64,000 nt of DNA. Source: Ectobacillus panaciterrae DSM 19096 (GTDB taxonomy: Bacteria; Bacillota; Bacilli; Bacillales; Bacillaceae_G). A model generated the notes under the pieces. It was not told where the DNA came from. It saw only the letters and a program-made list of their open reading frames with translations, and did no database searches. The DNA lies in NCBI RefSeq assembly GCF_000430785.1, contig NZ_AUMR01000003.1, positions 186,001 to 250,000 of the forward strand, read 5' to 3'. The translations under genes and the position numbers were made by a program. Of this stretch, positions 45,316 through 55,815 are shown piece after piece. Positions within the stretch are counted from its first letter, which is position 1; every line of letters begins with the position of its first letter.

Positions 45316-46168
45316 GGATTTTCGCAATAATGTAAAACCAAACTGGTGTCCAGGATGCGGCGACTTCTCTGTACAGGCTGCTATCCAGCGTGCAGCTGCA
45401 AACGTAGGTTTAGAGCCTGAGCAAATGGCAGTTGTATCCGGTATCGGATGCTCCGGACGTATTTCAGGCTATATCAACTCATACGGCTTCCACGGCATTC
45501 ATGGACGTGCATTGCCAATCGCGCAAGGTTTGAAGATGGCAAACCGCGATCTTACGGTTATCGCTTCCGGCGGTGATGGAGACGGTTTTGCAATCGGTAT
45601 GGGTCATACGATTCATGCAATTCGCCGTAACATCGATGTTACTTACATCGTTATGGATAACCAAATTTACGGTTTAACAAAAGGCCAAACATCCCCTCGA
45701 AGCGACGTTGGCTTCAAAACAAAGAGCACACCGCAAGGTTCCATTGAACCGGCATTATCCGTAATGGAAATGGCACTAACTGCTGGTGCGACATTCGTAG
45801 CGCAAAGCTTCTCCAGCGACTTGAAAGAGCTGACACAATTAATTGAAGAAGGTATGAGGCATAAAGGATTTTCTTTAATTAACGTCTTCAGCCCATGCGT
45901 AACGTACAATAAAGTAAACACGTATGACTGGTTCAAAGAAAACTTGAAGAAATTGAGCGAAGTAGAGGGTTACAACCCATCTAACCGTGCAATGGCGATG
46001 CAAACACTTATGGAAAATAATGGTCTTGTAACAGGCCTTATTTACCAAAATAAGCAACAACCTTCTTATCAGGAGCTTATTAAAAGCTACAGTGAAAAAC
46101 CATTAGTGAACGCTGACCTAACGTTTGATCAACAGATGTTCGACGAGCTTGTGGCAGAATTCATGTAA
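45302..46168 (+). CDS. korB: 2-oxoacid:ferredoxin oxidoreductase, beta subunit
   Basis: The thiamine-pyrophosphate subunit, 288 residues. NWCPGCGDFSVQ (about 13-24) gives Cys ligands for a 4Fe-4S cluster. GGDGDGFAIGMGH (about 89-101) followed by VMDNQIYGLTKGQ is the TPP/Mg binding motif. A further Cys in FSPCVTYN (about 197-204) is also conserved. It forms the catalytic unit with KorA. The start overlaps the korA end. A strong terminator follows. Confidence 0.94.
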   Translation: MATFKDFRNNVKPNWCPGCGDFSVQAAIQRAAANVGLEPEQMAVVSGIGCSGRISGYINSYGFHGIHGRALPIAQGLKMANRDLTVIASGGDGDGFAIGMGHTIHAIRRNIDVTYIVMDNQIYGLTKGQTSPRSDVGFKTKSTPQGSIEPALSVMEMALTAGATFVAQSFSSDLKELTQLIEEGMRHKGFSLINVFSPCVTYNKVNTYDWFKENLKKLSEVEGYNPSNRAMAMQTLMENNGLVTGLIYQNKQQPSYQELIKSYSEKPLVNADLTFDQQMFDELVAEFM

Positions 46169-46174
46169 TACAGC

Positions 46175-46211
46175 AGAACTCCTTCCCGTCCGAAGGAGTT
46201 CTATTTTATTT
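46175..46211 (+). terminator. Intrinsic terminator after korB
   Basis: AGAACTCCTTC and GAAGGAGTTCT stem, CCGTCC loop, then ATTTTATTTG. The following 230 bases (46212-46442) hold no gene that I can recognise. Confidence 0.85.
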
Positions 46212-46442
46212 GGTTTAAGAGTATATGCAGCGAATTTTGTATAGCAAAACAGAGCTTTCACAGAAAAGCTGTCCGACTGCGCTTGGATAGCTTCTGTTCA
46301 TATAAAAAGTCAAAAAATAGCGTTTGTCAGAAAACGATATATGTAAAACCTTGAGGCAAGCTGTATTTACCCTGAAAATTCTGAATGTTAAAATGATAGT
46401 GTAATGCTTGAATTAGCTGCATGCACAGGGGGAGTCCATACG

Positions 46443-46610
46443 GTGACAGGGAAAATGAGAGCCATAGTCAAGCACCATCAGGGATATGGAGCACAGCTGC
46501 AAATGGTACCTGTTCCAACTATTCAAGCAGATGAAGTGCTCATCAAAGTAAAAGCGACTTCTATTTGCGGAACGGATGTTCATATTTATATGAGGAAAGA
46601 CTTTGAATAA
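46443..46610 (+). pseudogene. tdh: Threonine dehydrogenase remnant (N-terminal 49 codons)
   Basis: The reading frame [20 protein letters not shown] followed by [20 protein letters not shown] and ICGTDVHIY is the start of L-threonine 3-dehydrogenase (a zinc alcohol-dehydrogenase fold). CGTD carries the catalytic-zinc Cys. Similarity stops at about 46590, where six unrelated codons lead to a stop; a normal Tdh has about 345 residues. The ribosome binding site (CAGGGGGAG) is still present. The tdh-kbl pair normally sits here, before miaB, in B. subtilis; the end of kbl is found at 46762. Confidence 0.85.
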
Positions 46611-46761
46611 TTACAGGCTACGCTGGATGAAGTATGATAATTGTAAACATGCGGGTCCTTAACAAGCGTGGAGTGAAAACAAGCACTGAAAAGAAAAAAT
46701 AATACCGTTTTCAAAAAGTGTTGTTCTGTAAAAATTACGAAGCGATTGTCATGGAAGCCGA

Positions 46762-46845
46762 TGTGTATATACTCGTACAATCGTACTGACGCAGCACATA
46801 AAAAAAGAGCTGGCTGCATTTGAAAAAGCAGGGAGTGTCTCATGA
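46762..46845 (+). pseudogene. kbl: 2-amino-3-ketobutyrate CoA ligase remnant (C-terminal end)
   Basis: An in-frame stretch of 27 codons reads RTIVLTQHIKKELAAFEKAG and ends SVS-stop. It resembles the C-terminus of Kbl (a pattern like RTxxTAAHTKEELxxAxxAFEKVGK). No start or upstream part remains. Together with the tdh fragment it marks an internal deletion of about 2 kb that removed most of both genes, so threonine catabolism through glycine by this route is lost unless other copies exist. Confidence 0.6.
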
Positions 46846-46876
46846 ATTTTTCGTTCATGAATCCTGTTCGTGTATA

Positions 46877-46905
46877 TTGTTTAATTACGCTAAACGCTTT
46901 ATACT
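46877..46905 (+). promoter_or_regulatory. Candidate promoter of miaB-ricA
   Basis: TTGTTT (46877-46882), a 17-base spacer and TATACT (46900-46905), about 85 bases before miaB. Confidence 0.45.
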
Positions 46906-46989
46906 ATGATAATGTACATGAATGCTGCATTGTTTAAGAATAAGAGCATCTGTTTAGACTGAGTATACTAGACTGAAAGGAGATTATTC

Positions 46990-48519
46990 ATGAACGAACA
47001 ACAACGACTAGAAAGCCAACAGGTGAATCCATCGGACAAAAAATCCGCAAAGGATTACAGCCAATATTTTGAAAAAATATATCAGCCGCCTTCTTTGAAG
47101 GATGCAAAGAAGCGCGGAAAAGAAGAAATCAGCATTCAGCGTGATTTTGAGATTCCAGAAGATATGATCGGAATCGGAAATGGCCGCAAGTTCTACATTC
47201 GTACGTACGGATGTCAAATGAACGAGCATGACACAGAGGTTATGGCTGGTATTTTAGCCGGTCTTGGCTTTGAGCCGACAAATACAGTAGAGGATGCAGG
47301 CGTTATTTTATTGAATACGTGCGCGATCCGTGAAAATGCGGAAAACAAAGTATTCGGCGAAATCGGTCACTTAAAGGCGCTGAAGAGAAAGAATCCGGAT
47401 GTGATTCTTGGCGTATGCGGCTGCATGTCTCAAGAAGAATCTGTTGTCAATAAAATCATGAAAACGTATCCGTTCATGGATATGGTATTCGGTACACATA
47501 ACATTCACCGTCTGCCATTCATTTTAAGAGAAGCAATGTTCTCTAAAGAAATGGTAGTAGAGGTGTGGTCCAAAGAAGGCGATGTAATTGAAAACCTTCC
47601 GCGCGTGCGCCGCGGTGATATTAAAGCGTGGGTAAACATTATGTACGGCTGCGACAAGTTCTGTACGTACTGTATTGTTCCGTATACACGCGGCAAAGAG
47701 CGCAGCCGCCGTCCGGAAGATATCATTCAAGAAGTACGTCAGCTGGCAGCGCAAGGCTATAAAGAAATCACGCTTCTCGGTCAAAACGTAAATGCATACG
47801 GCAAAGACTTTGAAGATGTAAAATATGGTCTTGGCGATTTAATGGATGAGCTTCGCAAAATCGATATTCCGCGCATTCGTTTTACAACAAGCCATCCGCG
47901 CGACTTTGATGACCGCTTAATTGAAGTGTTGGCAAAAGGCGGAAACTTAGTGGAGCATATCCACTTGCCGGTACAGTCCGGAAGCACAGAAGTTTTGAAA
48001 ATGATGGCTCGTAAATATTCTCGTGAGCAATATTTAGAGCTTGTCCGCAAGATGAAGGCAGCGATTTCGGATGCTTCCTTTACAACGGATATTATCGTCG
48101 GTTTCCCGAACGAAACTGAAGAGCAATTTGAAGAAACGCTGTCTCTGTATCGCGAAGTAGAATTTGACAGTGCATATACGTTCATCTACTCTCCTCGCGA
48201 AGGTACGCCGGCTGCGAAAATGCAAGATAACGTTCCGATGGAAGTGAAAAAAGATCGTTTACAGCGCTTGAACGCAGTTGTAAACGAAATTTCCGCGAAG
48301 AAAAACTTGGCATACCAAGATCAAATCGTAGAAGTGCTTGTAGAGGGCGAAAGTAAAAATAATCCGGACGTATTAGCAGGTTATACACGTAAAAACAAGC
48401 TTGTTAACTTCATTGGACCAAAATCTGCAATCGGAAAGATTGTGCAAGTGAAAATTACTGAAGCGAAAACATGGTCGCTAAACGGAGTAATGGTAGAAGA
48501 GCCAATAGAGGTGAAATAA
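46990..48519 (+). CDS. miaB: tRNA-2-methylthio-N6-dimethylallyladenosine synthase MiaB
   Basis: Radical-SAM methylthiotransferase that modifies A37 of tRNAs previously isopentenylated by MiaA (gene at 59139). The 509 residues hold an N-terminal 4Fe-4S domain (Cys in [18 protein letters not shown] and CGCMSQEE), the radical SAM motif CDKFCTYC (about 220-227, CxxxCxxC) and a C-terminal TRAM domain. The first 65 residues are a Bacillus-specific charged extension. The ATG follows AAAGGAGATTATTC. The stop abuts the ricA start. Confidence 0.96.
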   Translation: MNEQQRLESQQVNPSDKKSAKDYSQYFEKIYQPPSLKDAKKRGKEEISIQRDFEIPEDMIGIGNGRKFYIRTYGCQMNEHDTEVMAGILAGLGFEPTNTVEDAGVILLNTCAIRENAENKVFGEIGHLKALKRKNPDVILGVCGCMSQEESVVNKIMKTYPFMDMVFGTHNIHRLPFILREAMFSKEMVVEVWSKEGDVIENLPRVRRGDIKAWVNIMYGCDKFCTYCIVPYTRGKERSRRPEDIIQEVRQLAAQGYKEITLLGQNVNAYGKDFEDVKYGLGDLMDELRKIDIPRIRFTTSHPRDFDDRLIEVLAKGGNLVEHIHLPVQSGSTEVLKMMARKYSREQYLELVRKMKAAISDASFTTDIIVGFPNETEEQFEETLSLYREVEFDSAYTFIYSPREGTPAAKMQDNVPMEVKKDRLQRLNAVVNEISAKKNLAYQDQIVEVLVEGESKNNPDVLAGYTRKNKLVNFIGPKSAIGKIVQVKITEAKTWSLNGVMVEEPIEVK

Positions 48520-48963
48520 ATGACCGTTTATACAAAAGATGATATTGTAGCACGCGCAAAAGAATTAGCAAAAATGATTGCTGAGACAGAAGAAGTAGAT
48601 TTCTTTAAACGCGCAGAAGCGCAAATTCATAAAAATGAAAGTGTAAAACGCATGATCGACCAAATTAAGGCGCTACAAAAGCATGCGGTAAATTTACAGC
48701 ATTATGGAAAAGCGGAAGCGCTCAAAAAAGTGGAAGCTGATATCGATGCGCTGCAAGAGCAGCTTGATGCGATTCCGGTCGTACAAGAATTTCAATCCTC
48801 TCAAACTTATGTGAATGACTTGCTGCAGCTTGTAGCCAGTACGATTTCCAATACAGTAACAGATGAAATTCTCATCTCTACAGGAGGAAATGTGTTAAAA
48901 GGCGAAACAGGTGCAGAAGTAGAAAGCAAAAACGGCGGCTGCGGTTCTGGCTGCGGTCTTTAA
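48520..48963 (+). CDS. ricA: RicA/YmcA, Fe-S RNase Y specificity factor
   Basis: A 147-residue helical protein of the YlbF/YmcA superfamily. With YlbF and YaaT it forms the Y-complex that carries Fe-S clusters and directs RNase Y cleavage; it is needed for competence, biofilm formation and sporulation. The C-terminus GGCGSGCGL supplies Cys residues expected for cluster binding. The ATG follows AGAGGTGAAATAA, one base after miaB. The partner RNase Y is encoded in this window at 39474. Confidence 0.93.
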   Translation: MTVYTKDDIVARAKELAKMIAETEEVDFFKRAEAQIHKNESVKRMIDQIKALQKHAVNLQHYGKAEALKKVEADIDALQEQLDAIPVVQEFQSSQTYVNDLLQLVASTISNTVTDEILISTGGNVLKGETGAEVESKNGGCGSGCGL

Positions 48964-48970
48964 GACGAAG

Positions 48971-48999
48971 AGATGTCCGATTTCAGGACATCTTTTTTA
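48971..48999 (+). terminator. Intrinsic terminator after ricA
   Basis: AGATGTCC and GGACATCT stem, GATTTCA loop, T tract. Confidence 0.9.
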
Positions 49000-49119
49000 A
49001 ATTAAATTTGTGAAAAAAGTTCAAAAATAATCCGTTCGGCTTTATGGATTTCTTCTTCCAGCCGCACTACAATAAGCCTTAGCATTCTTTGAACCAAACC
49101 GGATTACAGGTGCTATACA

Positions 49120-49157
49120 TTAATAAGCAGTGAGCCTACAGGTTCACTGCTTATTAA
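49120..49157. repeat. Long near-perfect inverted repeat in the ricA-cotE gap
   Basis: TTAATAAGCAGTGAGCC (49120-49136) and GGTTCACTGCTTATTAA (49141-49157) form a 17-bp stem with one wobble and a TACA loop. Neither strand has a T tract, and the ricA terminator lies 120 bases upstream, so it is not an ordinary terminator. The rest of the 365-base gap shows no gene. Confidence 0.7.
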
Positions 49158-49328
49158 TTCTTCACTTCCTTCATAAAATAAGCACATATTTGGGCATTTG
49201 CGCATAAAATGGACTATGCGGATTCTATGCACAGAACCGTCTTTCCTAGGCTTTTTTTCATAGGTGATGACACATTCCGCGATTGTCTCGCATATGATGA
49301 ATTGAATATTGATTGAGGAGGGTTTGGA

Positions 49329-49874
49329 ATGTCCGAATATAGAGAGATTTATACGTACGCGGTCGTCGGTAAGGGCCGCCAATATATGAAATCCACTCAC
49401 ACTGTAGATCCGAATCATACGCCGACAAGCATTTTAGGGTGCTGGGTTATCAACCATGCATATGAAGCAGAAAAATGCGGTAAGTACGTAGAAATTGAAG
49501 GGTACTATGATATCAACACATGGTATTCCTATGATGACAACACGAAAACGGAAGTCGTAACGGAGCGCGTTCATTACAAAGAAGAGGTTAAGATCCGTTA
49601 CCGAGACAAAAACTTTACAGGCGATGACTATGAAATCATCGCGCGCGTCATTCAGCATCCGAACTGCTTAGAGGCAGTTATTTCACCGAACGGCAACAAA
49701 ATTATTGTAACGGTTGAGCGTGAGTTTCTCGTTGAGGTGATCGGCAAAACGAAGATATGCGTAAAGGTGAATCCGGAAGGCTGTCATGACGATGACAATG
49801 CGTATTACGATATAGATGACGATGAATTTGAAGATTTAGACCCGAACTTTATGTTAGAGGCTGAAGAAGAATAG
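49329..49874 (+). CDS. cotE: Outer spore coat morphogenetic protein CotE
   Basis: Mother-cell protein that builds the outer coat layer around the forespore. The 181 residues match CotE closely: [20 protein letters not shown] start, [20 protein letters not shown] core, [20 protein letters not shown], and an Asp/Glu-rich C-terminus ([19 protein letters not shown]). The ATG follows TGAGGAGGGTTTGGA. A CACA - 16 bases - CATATGATG arrangement about 35-65 bases upstream is compatible with a sporulation sigma (K or E) promoter, but weakly. Confidence 0.96.
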   Translation: MSEYREIYTYAVVGKGRQYMKSTHTVDPNHTPTSILGCWVINHAYEAEKCGKYVEIEGYYDINTWYSYDDNTKTEVVTERVHYKEEVKIRYRDKNFTGDDYEIIARVIQHPNCLEAVISPNGNKIIVTVEREFLVEVIGKTKICVKVNPEGCHDDDNAYYDIDDDEFEDLDPNFMLEAEEE

Positions 49875-49880
49875 TTACCT

Positions 49881-49909
49881 GCTAGGAAGATCTCTTCCTA
49901 GCTTTTTTG
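49881..49909 (+). terminator. Intrinsic terminator after cotE
   Basis: GCTAGGAAGA and TCTTCCTAGC stem, TC loop, TTTTTTG. Confidence 0.92.
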
Positions 49910-50113
49910 TCGATTTTTTTAGTTGCATTTATATAAATACGTTAACGAAATGATAAATAACTAGAATCATTGAATGGAGAAAATGTCGCTGATATGTCAT
50001 AATAGAAGCGGTTGTATTGAAGCGAAACGTAATGAACACTAACGTCAAACCGTGTTTGCGAGATATAATATGCTATAATGAGATTTTTAGGAATAAAGGG
50101 CTGGAGGAACACA

Positions 50114-52729
50114 ATGGCACAATATACCCCTATGATGCAACAATACTTACAAATCAAGGCAGACTACCAAGATGCCTTTTTATTTTTTCGCCTCGGCGAT
50201 TTTTATGAAATGTTCTTTAATGATGCAGTAAAGGCTGCGCATGAGCTGGAAATTACGCTGACAAGCCGCGATGCTGGGGGAAACGAACGTATTCCAATGT
50301 GCGGCGTGCCGCATCACGCTGCGAAAAACTATATTGAGCAGCTTGTTGAAAAAGGCTATAAGGTGGCAATTTGCGAGCAGGTGGAAGACCCGAAAACAGC
50401 AAAAGGTGTTGTTCGCCGCGAAGTGGTGCAGCTCATCACGCCGGGAACGGTGATGGAAGGGCGTACAATTGATGAGAAGGAAAACAACTTCCTTGTTTCT
50501 TTAACGAGCTTTGAAGACGGTTCATACGGACTTGCCTGCAATGACTTATCAACCGGACAAAATACAGTAACGCTGCTGAACGGTTCTATGGAGGATGTGC
50601 TTCTTGAAGTACACGCTCTTGGCGCTAAAGAAATCGTCGTGGCGAGTTCATTCCCGATGGGTGAGCTAAGTAAAATAACAGATCAGCTTAAAATCACCGT
50701 TTCTTATGAAGACGATACAGCGATTCCGGAAGGGTTGCTTCACCTCGTTGAGCATCTCACACAAACGAAGCTCGCCGATGCAGTGGGCCGCCTGCTGCGC
50801 TATGTATTACGTACACAAAAGCGTTCCCTTGATCATCTTCAGCCGGTGGAGATGTACTATACAAATCAATTCATGAAAATAGATGTGCACTCTAAGCGGA
50901 ACCTTGAGTTAACAGAGACAATTCGGACAAAAGAAAAAACCGGATCGCTTTTGTGGCTGCTTGATAAAACGAAAACAGCGATGGGCGGCCGCATGCTGAA
51001 GCAATGGATGGAGCGTCCGCTTGTGAGCAAGGCGCAAATCGAAGAGCGCCATGAAATGGTAGAAACGTTTGTAAATAACTATTTCGTGCGTGAAGATTTA
51101 AAAGAAAAGCTGCGGGAAGTATATGATTTAGAGAGATTGGCAGGAAAAGTTGCATACGGCAATGTAAACGCAAAAGATTTGCTTCAATTAAAGCGTTCCG
51201 TACTGCAGGTCCCGTCTATTCTAGAGCTGGTCGAGCAGTTGAACAGCCCGTATGCAAATGCGCTTGTGCAAAATGCGGACCCGTGCGAAAGCTTGGCTGA
51301 GCTCTTGGAAAAAAGCATTTTAGACAATCCGTCCTTGTCTGTAAAAGAAGGCAATATTATCAAGGACGGCTATAACAGCACGCTGGATGAATACCGCTAC
51401 GTCAGTAAAAACGGAAAAACGTGGATTTCCGAGCTTGAGCAGCGCGAGCGTCAGCTAACAGGAATCAAATCTTTGAAAATCGGATACAACCGTATTTTCG
51501 GGTATTATATTGAGGTCACAAGGGCCAACCTGTCCATGCTTCCCGAGGGGCGTTATGAGCGCAAGCAAACACTTGCAAACGCTGAGCGCTTCATTACGGA
51601 CGAACTGAAGGAAAAGGAAGCGATGATTTTAGGAGCGGAGGAAAAAATCGTGCAGCTAGAGTACGATTTATTTACACAGCTTCGCGAGCAAGTGAAAGTA
51701 TATATTCCGAAGCTGCAGCAGTTGGCTAAGGTTATCAGCGAGCTGGACGTTCTGCAAAGCTTTGCGACAATTAGCGAAGAAGAGCAGTTCGTGAAGCCAG
51801 TGCTTACAATGAAGCGCGAAATTTTCATTAAAGACGGCCGTCACCCTGTTGTAGAAAAGGTGCTCGAAGCCAAAACGTATGTGCCGAACGATGTTCTAAT
51901 GCCGGAAGGATTAGATTTGTTCCTCATTACAGGTCCGAACATGTCCGGTAAAAGCACATACATGCGTCAGTTGGCGCTAATTGCGGTTATGGCGCAGGTC
52001 GGATGCTTTGTGCCGGCAAGCGAAGCAGTCATGCCGGTATTTGATCAAGTATTTACGCGAATCGGCGCGGCGGATGACTTAATTTCAGGACAAAGTACAT
52101 TTATGGTGGAAATGCTTGAAGCGAAGAATGCGATTGCGAATGCAACACAGAACAGCCTGATTTTATTTGATGAAATCGGCCGCGGCACATCCACATACGA
52201 TGGAATGGCATTGGCGCAAGCGATTATCGAGTATATTCATGATTATATAGGCGCAAAAACGTTATTCTCAACGCATTATCATGAATTGACAGTGTTGGAA
52301 GAGCAGCTGGACAAGCTGAAAAATGTCCATGTTTCGGCGATAGAGGAAAACGGAAAGGTTGTTTTTCTGCATAAAATTCAAGAAGGCGCAGCAGACAAAA
52401 GCTATGGCATTCATGTCGCGGAGCTTGCTGAACTGCCGGCTGTATTAATTTCCCGGGCAAAGGAAGTGCTCACCGCTCTGGAGGGGCAGGAAACGAAAGA
52501 GATTCCGAAGACAGCGGAGAAAAAGACGGAGGAAGCCGCTTCCATCGTGGCGGAAGCCGATCAGCTTTCCTTCTTTGCATTGAACACGGAGCCGAAGCAA
52601 AAAACGGTGTACACACCGCAGGAAAAGCAAGTGCTTGATCAAATTAAGAAAATAGACATATTGGATATGACGCCGCTTGAGGCGATGAACCAGCTGTATC
52701 ACCTGCAAAAAACGCTGAAGAAAGGGTGA
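50114..52729 (+). CDS. mutS: DNA mismatch repair protein MutS
   Basis: Mismatch-recognising ATPase. The 871 residues begin [20 protein letters not shown] and contain the mismatch-wedge motif [11 protein letters not shown] (Phe-x-Glu, about 26-36) and the ABC-type ATPase with Walker [14 protein letters not shown] (about 608-620), Walker [17 protein letters not shown] and [10 protein letters not shown]. The ATG at 50114 follows CTGGAGGAACACA; the upstream extension is not MutS-like. The end lies four bases from mutL. Confidence 0.97.
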   Translation: MAQYTPMMQQYLQIKADYQDAFLFFRLGDFYEMFFNDAVKAAHELEITLTSRDAGGNERIPMCGVPHHAAKNYIEQLVEKGYKVAICEQVEDPKTAKGVVRREVVQLITPGTVMEGRTIDEKENNFLVSLTSFEDGSYGLACNDLSTGQNTVTLLNGSMEDVLLEVHALGAKEIVVASSFPMGELSKITDQLKITVSYEDDTAIPEGLLHLVEHLTQTKLADAVGRLLRYVLRTQKRSLDHLQPVEMYYTNQFMKIDVHSKRNLELTETIRTKEKTGSLLWLLDKTKTAMGGRMLKQWMERPLVSKAQIEERHEMVETFVNNYFVREDLKEKLREVYDLERLAGKVAYGNVNAKDLLQLKRSVLQVPSILELVEQLNSPYANALVQNADPCESLAELLEKSILDNPSLSVKEGNIIKDGYNSTLDEYRYVSKNGKTWISELEQRERQLTGIKSLKIGYNRIFGYYIEVTRANLSMLPEGRYERKQTLANAERFITDELKEKEAMILGAEEKIVQLEYDLFTQLREQVKVYIPKLQQLAKVISELDVLQSFATISEEEQFVKPVLTMKREIFIKDGRHPVVEKVLEAKTYVPNDVLMPEGLDLFLITGPNMSGKSTYMRQLALIAVMAQVGCFVPASEAVMPVFDQVFTRIGAADDLISGQSTFMVEMLEAKNAIANATQNSLILFDEIGRGTSTYDGMALAQAIIEYIHDYIGAKTLFSTHYHELTVLEEQLDKLKNVHVSAIEENGKVVFLHKIQEGAADKSYGIHVAELAELPAVLISRAKEVLTALEGQETKEIPKTAEKKTEEAASIVAEADQLSFFALNTEPKQKTVYTPQEKQVLDQIKKIDILDMTPLEAMNQLYHLQKTLKKG

Positions 52730-52733
52730 GACG

Positions 52734-54605
52734 ATGGGGAAAATTCGAAAGCTTGATGATCAGCTGTCGAACTTAATTGCAGCGGGAGAGGTCGTGGAAC
52801 GGCCTGCTTCCGTCGTCAAAGAATTAGTGGAAAACGCAATTGACGCAAACAGTACAACAATAGAGATTCATTTAGAAGAAGCGGGTCTCTCAAAAATCCG
52901 CATTGTCGATAATGGGGATGGAATTGAAGAAGACGATTGTCTGCTTGCGTTCGACCGTCATGCGACAAGCAAGATTAAAGATGAAAATGATTTGTTCCGC
53001 ATCCGCACGCTCGGATTCCGCGGAGAGGCGCTGCCGAGTATCGCTTCTGTCAGCGAGCTGGAGCTTATTACGAGCACAGGCGATGCGCCGGGCACGCATG
53101 TGATCATCAAAGGCGGCGAAGTAATCAAACGGGAAAAAACAGCGAGCCGCAAGGGAACGGATATTACGGTGCAGCATTTATTCTTTAATACACCGGCCCG
53201 TCTGAAATATATGAAAACCATCAATACAGAGCTTGGCAATATTACTGACCTTGTGTACCGTATTGCTATGGCGCATCCGGAGGTGTCAATCCGCTTGTTC
53301 CATAACGGGAAAAAGCTTTTGCATACCCCGGGAAGTGGTGATGTGCGCCAAGTTCTTGCAGCCATTTATGGCCTGCAGACAGCGAAAAAGATGGTTCCTA
53401 TTCAAGCGGAATCGCTCGATTTTATCATTACAGGTTATGCGGCGCTTCCTGAAATTACGCGCGCCTCACGCAATTATATTTCTACCATTGTAAACGGACG
53501 TTACGTTCGCAACTATTCGCTCATCAAAGCGATTCAGCAGGGGTATCACACACTGCTGCCAATCGGACGATACCCGGTCGGCTTTTTCTCGATTGAAATG
53601 GACCCGATGCTTGTGGATGTAAACGTGCATCCGGCTAAGCTTGAGGTGCGCTTCAGTAAAGAGGCGGAATTGCTTGCGCTTATAGAAGCCGGACTGAAAG
53701 AAGCGTTTCAAAAGGTACAGCTTATCCCTGCTGCGGCTGTTCAGACGAAAAAGCCCGTGCGTGAAGAAAGCATGCAGGAAACGTTTCGTTTCGAGCATAA
53801 CACAACCCCTGCTATCACGCTTCCGACCGGTATGCTCGTACAAGAGAAAGCGCCGGCAGAGGAAATTATAGAGGAGAAAGAGGCTGTAACAAAAACGGAA
53901 AATCCGCAGATCCCTGTATCCGTGCAAGAAGAGACATATGTATGGGAAGAAGAGCATGAAAAGGAAGAGACTCTTAACGAAGAGCCAGAAGAAGTTGCAT
54001 GCGAAGTCAGCATGAACGGCAATGATCTTCCGCCGCTGTATCCGATCGGACAAATGCACGGCACCTATATTTTAGCCCAAAATGACAGAGGGCTATATCT
54101 CATTGACCAGCATGCCGCTCAGGAGCGCATCAATTACGAATACTTCCGTGAAAAAGTGGGCCGTGTCGCGTCTGAAGTGCAGGAGCTGCTCGTTCCGTAT
54201 CGTATTGACTTATCGCTGAACGAATATTTGCGGGTTGAGGAGCAGCTGGAAGAACTGAAAAAGGTCGGCTTATTTTTAGAGCCGTTCGGCCAGCAAAGCT
54301 TTATCGTCCGGTCTCATCCTACTTGGTTCCCAACAGGAGAAGAGGTTGAAATCGTCGAAGAAATGATGCAGCAGGTGCTGAAGCACAAGCGGGTTGATGT
54401 GAAAAAGCTGCGGGAAGAAGCGGCTATCATGATGAGTTGCAAGGCTTCTATCAAAGCTAATCAACATTTAAAGAATGAAGAAATTTTCGCGTTATTGGAA
54501 GATTTGCGTAAAACAACGAATCCATATACATGTCCGCATGGAAGACCGATTGTGGTGCATCATTCCACGTATGAGTTAGAGAAGATGTTTAAGCGGGTAA
54601 TGTAA
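52734..54605 (+). CDS. mutL: DNA mismatch repair endonuclease MutL
   Basis: GHKL ATPase and nicking endonuclease of mismatch repair. The 623 residues have the ATPase motifs NAIDAN (about 35), VDNGDGI (about 58) and [10 protein letters not shown] (about 96), a variable acidic linker (about 340-430), and a C-terminal domain with the endonuclease metal motif [12 protein letters not shown] (about 456), as in MutL of organisms lacking Mut[13 protein letters not shown] near the C-terminus is also conserved. The ATG follows AAAGGGTGAGACG, which includes the mutS stop. Confidence 0.97.
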   Translation: MGKIRKLDDQLSNLIAAGEVVERPASVVKELVENAIDANSTTIEIHLEEAGLSKIRIVDNGDGIEEDDCLLAFDRHATSKIKDENDLFRIRTLGFRGEALPSIASVSELELITSTGDAPGTHVIIKGGEVIKREKTASRKGTDITVQHLFFNTPARLKYMKTINTELGNITDLVYRIAMAHPEVSIRLFHNGKKLLHTPGSGDVRQVLAAIYGLQTAKKMVPIQAESLDFIITGYAALPEITRASRNYISTIVNGRYVRNYSLIKAIQQGYHTLLPIGRYPVGFFSIEMDPMLVDVNVHPAKLEVRFSKEAELLALIEAGLKEAFQKVQLIPAAAVQTKKPVREESMQETFRFEHNTTPAITLPTGMLVQEKAPAEEIIEEKEAVTKTENPQIPVSVQEETYVWEEEHEKEETLNEEPEEVACEVSMNGNDLPPLYPIGQMHGTYILAQNDRGLYLIDQHAAQERINYEYFREKVGRVASEVQELLVPYRIDLSLNEYLRVEEQLEELKKVGLFLEPFGQQSFIVRSHPTWFPTGEEVEIVEEMMQQVLKHKRVDVKKLREEAAIMMSCKASIKANQHLKNEEIFALLEDLRKTTNPYTCPHGRPIVVHHSTYELEKMFKRVM

Positions 54606-54644
54606 ACAAAATTGCTTACAAATAATGCACTTCAATTATAATTC

Positions 54645-54691
54645 AAAGGAGTTTACATTCTTTTCCTCCTTAAAAGAATGTAAACTCCTTT
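54645..54691. terminator. Bidirectional terminator between mutL and the ger operon
   Basis: AAAGGAGTTTACATTCTTTT (54645-54664) and its exact complement (54672-54691) form a 20-bp stem around CCTCCTT. It separates two convergent transcription units. Confidence 0.92.
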
Positions 54692-54699
54692 CTCTTTGT

Positions 54700-55815
54700 T
54701 TATTTGACAGCCCCCATGGATCGTGTTGTTACATCTACAGAAATATTGATCGTTGCTTCTCCTAGCGCTTTGCCCCAACGGTCCTGCACTTGCTCATAAT
54801 GTTTGTTTTGATAGGCTCTGGCATATACCCCTAAGCCAATTGGGTCAATTTTATGTTTTTGGATTTTCTTTATGAAATTGCCAAGTTGCATTTTCAATTG
54901 TTTTTCTACCATCTGTTCTAGTTTATCGCTATTCTTTTTCATATTAAATGGAAATAGACGTTCCGATAATTCTATGTACATATTAACGTGAATATCGAAT
55001 CTAAATTTATCATGACTATACTCAGTATGAATCTTTGTTTTTACGTTATGAGCATTAAAGCTTAACATGTTTCTTTCGATTGAGTTCTCCTCTTTCCCTT
55101 TTATAACAGGAAGGGTGAGATAAAAATCGGACTTGTCCCCTTGCAGTATTTGTAACAAGGTGGTTTCCTGAGAATTAAGCGAAGCACTGTACATTCCTTT
55201 CCCGTTTAACAGTGTACTGCCAGTCAATATGACTTCTTTCCCCATTTTAATGGTGGGGATGGCGGGAGTGATGCCTTTATCAAACAGCTGCCGATGCAGG
55301 TTCTGCAGCGTTGTTTTTACGGATTCTCCTCTTACATTTGAAGTATCGATTAGGGACCTTAAATATATCGAGGTGGTTGGTTTGTCTTTAGGATTAAAGT
55401 GCATAATCTCTGAGACAGGACCATCTACGATCATGATTCTAGAATTGACTGTAGCTTTAGAATCACGATAAAAGACATCCAATAAGGAAAGCCAATTGGG
55501 ATCTTGAAGCAATCGTTTCCCGATAAGCAGAACCTGAAGTTTTGATCCGATGGACACACCAGTGCTGCGATCGTCGAATTCCTTTCTAGATTGCCGAATC
55601 GTTTTTGCCTTAACATCGAATCTTTCTGTTTTTTCTTTCACTTCTTTACCGAATACAGGACTTGTGTCATAAAATACCAACTCGTTTTCTTTGTTTAAAT
55701 CTACACCAAACGCTAAGGAAAACATTGTATCCTCTAAGTATGGTGGTTGTACAATTCCTCTTGAAAGGATTAGTAGAGAAAATAGCAACAGAAAAAGTCC
55801 CATCCACCACTTCAT
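54700..55815 (-). CDS. Spore germination protein, Ger(x)C family (C subunit)
   Basis: C subunit of a GerA-type nutrient germinant receptor. 371 residues. The SLAFGVDLNKENELVFYD opening, the central KLQVLLIGKRLLQD and the C-terminal DPIGLGVYARAYQNKHYEQV segments fit the Ger(x)C fold. Unlike most C subunits there is no lipobox Cys after the N-terminal hydrophobic segment (GLFLLLFSLLILSRGIV), and I see no Cys anywhere in the protein. It would be anchored by the uncleaved helix instead of a lipid. Its ATG overlaps the stop of the B-subunit gene. Confidence 0.88.
   Translation of the reverse strand: MKWWMGLFLLLFSLLILSRGIVQPPYLEDTMFSLAFGVDLNKENELVFYDTSPVFGKEVKEKTERFDVKAKTIRQSRKEFDDRSTGVSIGSKLQVLLIGKRLLQDPNWLSLLDVFYRDSKATVNSRIMIVDGPVSEIMHFNPKDKPTTSIYLRSLIDTSNVRGESVKTTLQNLHRQLFDKGITPAIPTIKMGKEVILTGSTLLNGKGMYSASLNSQETTLLQILQGDKSDFYLTLPVIKGKEENSIERNMLSFNAHNVKTKIHTEYSHDKFRFDIHVNMYIELSERLFPFNMKKNSDKLEQMVEKQLKMQLGNFIKKIQKHKIDPIGLGVYARAYQNKHYEQVQDRWGKALGEATINISVDVTTRSMGAVK

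Noticed and set aside
49113-49418. A - strand frame of 101 codons upstream of cotE
   Set aside because: It starts inside cotE, crosses the inverted repeat and has no ribosome binding site; a shadow frame.
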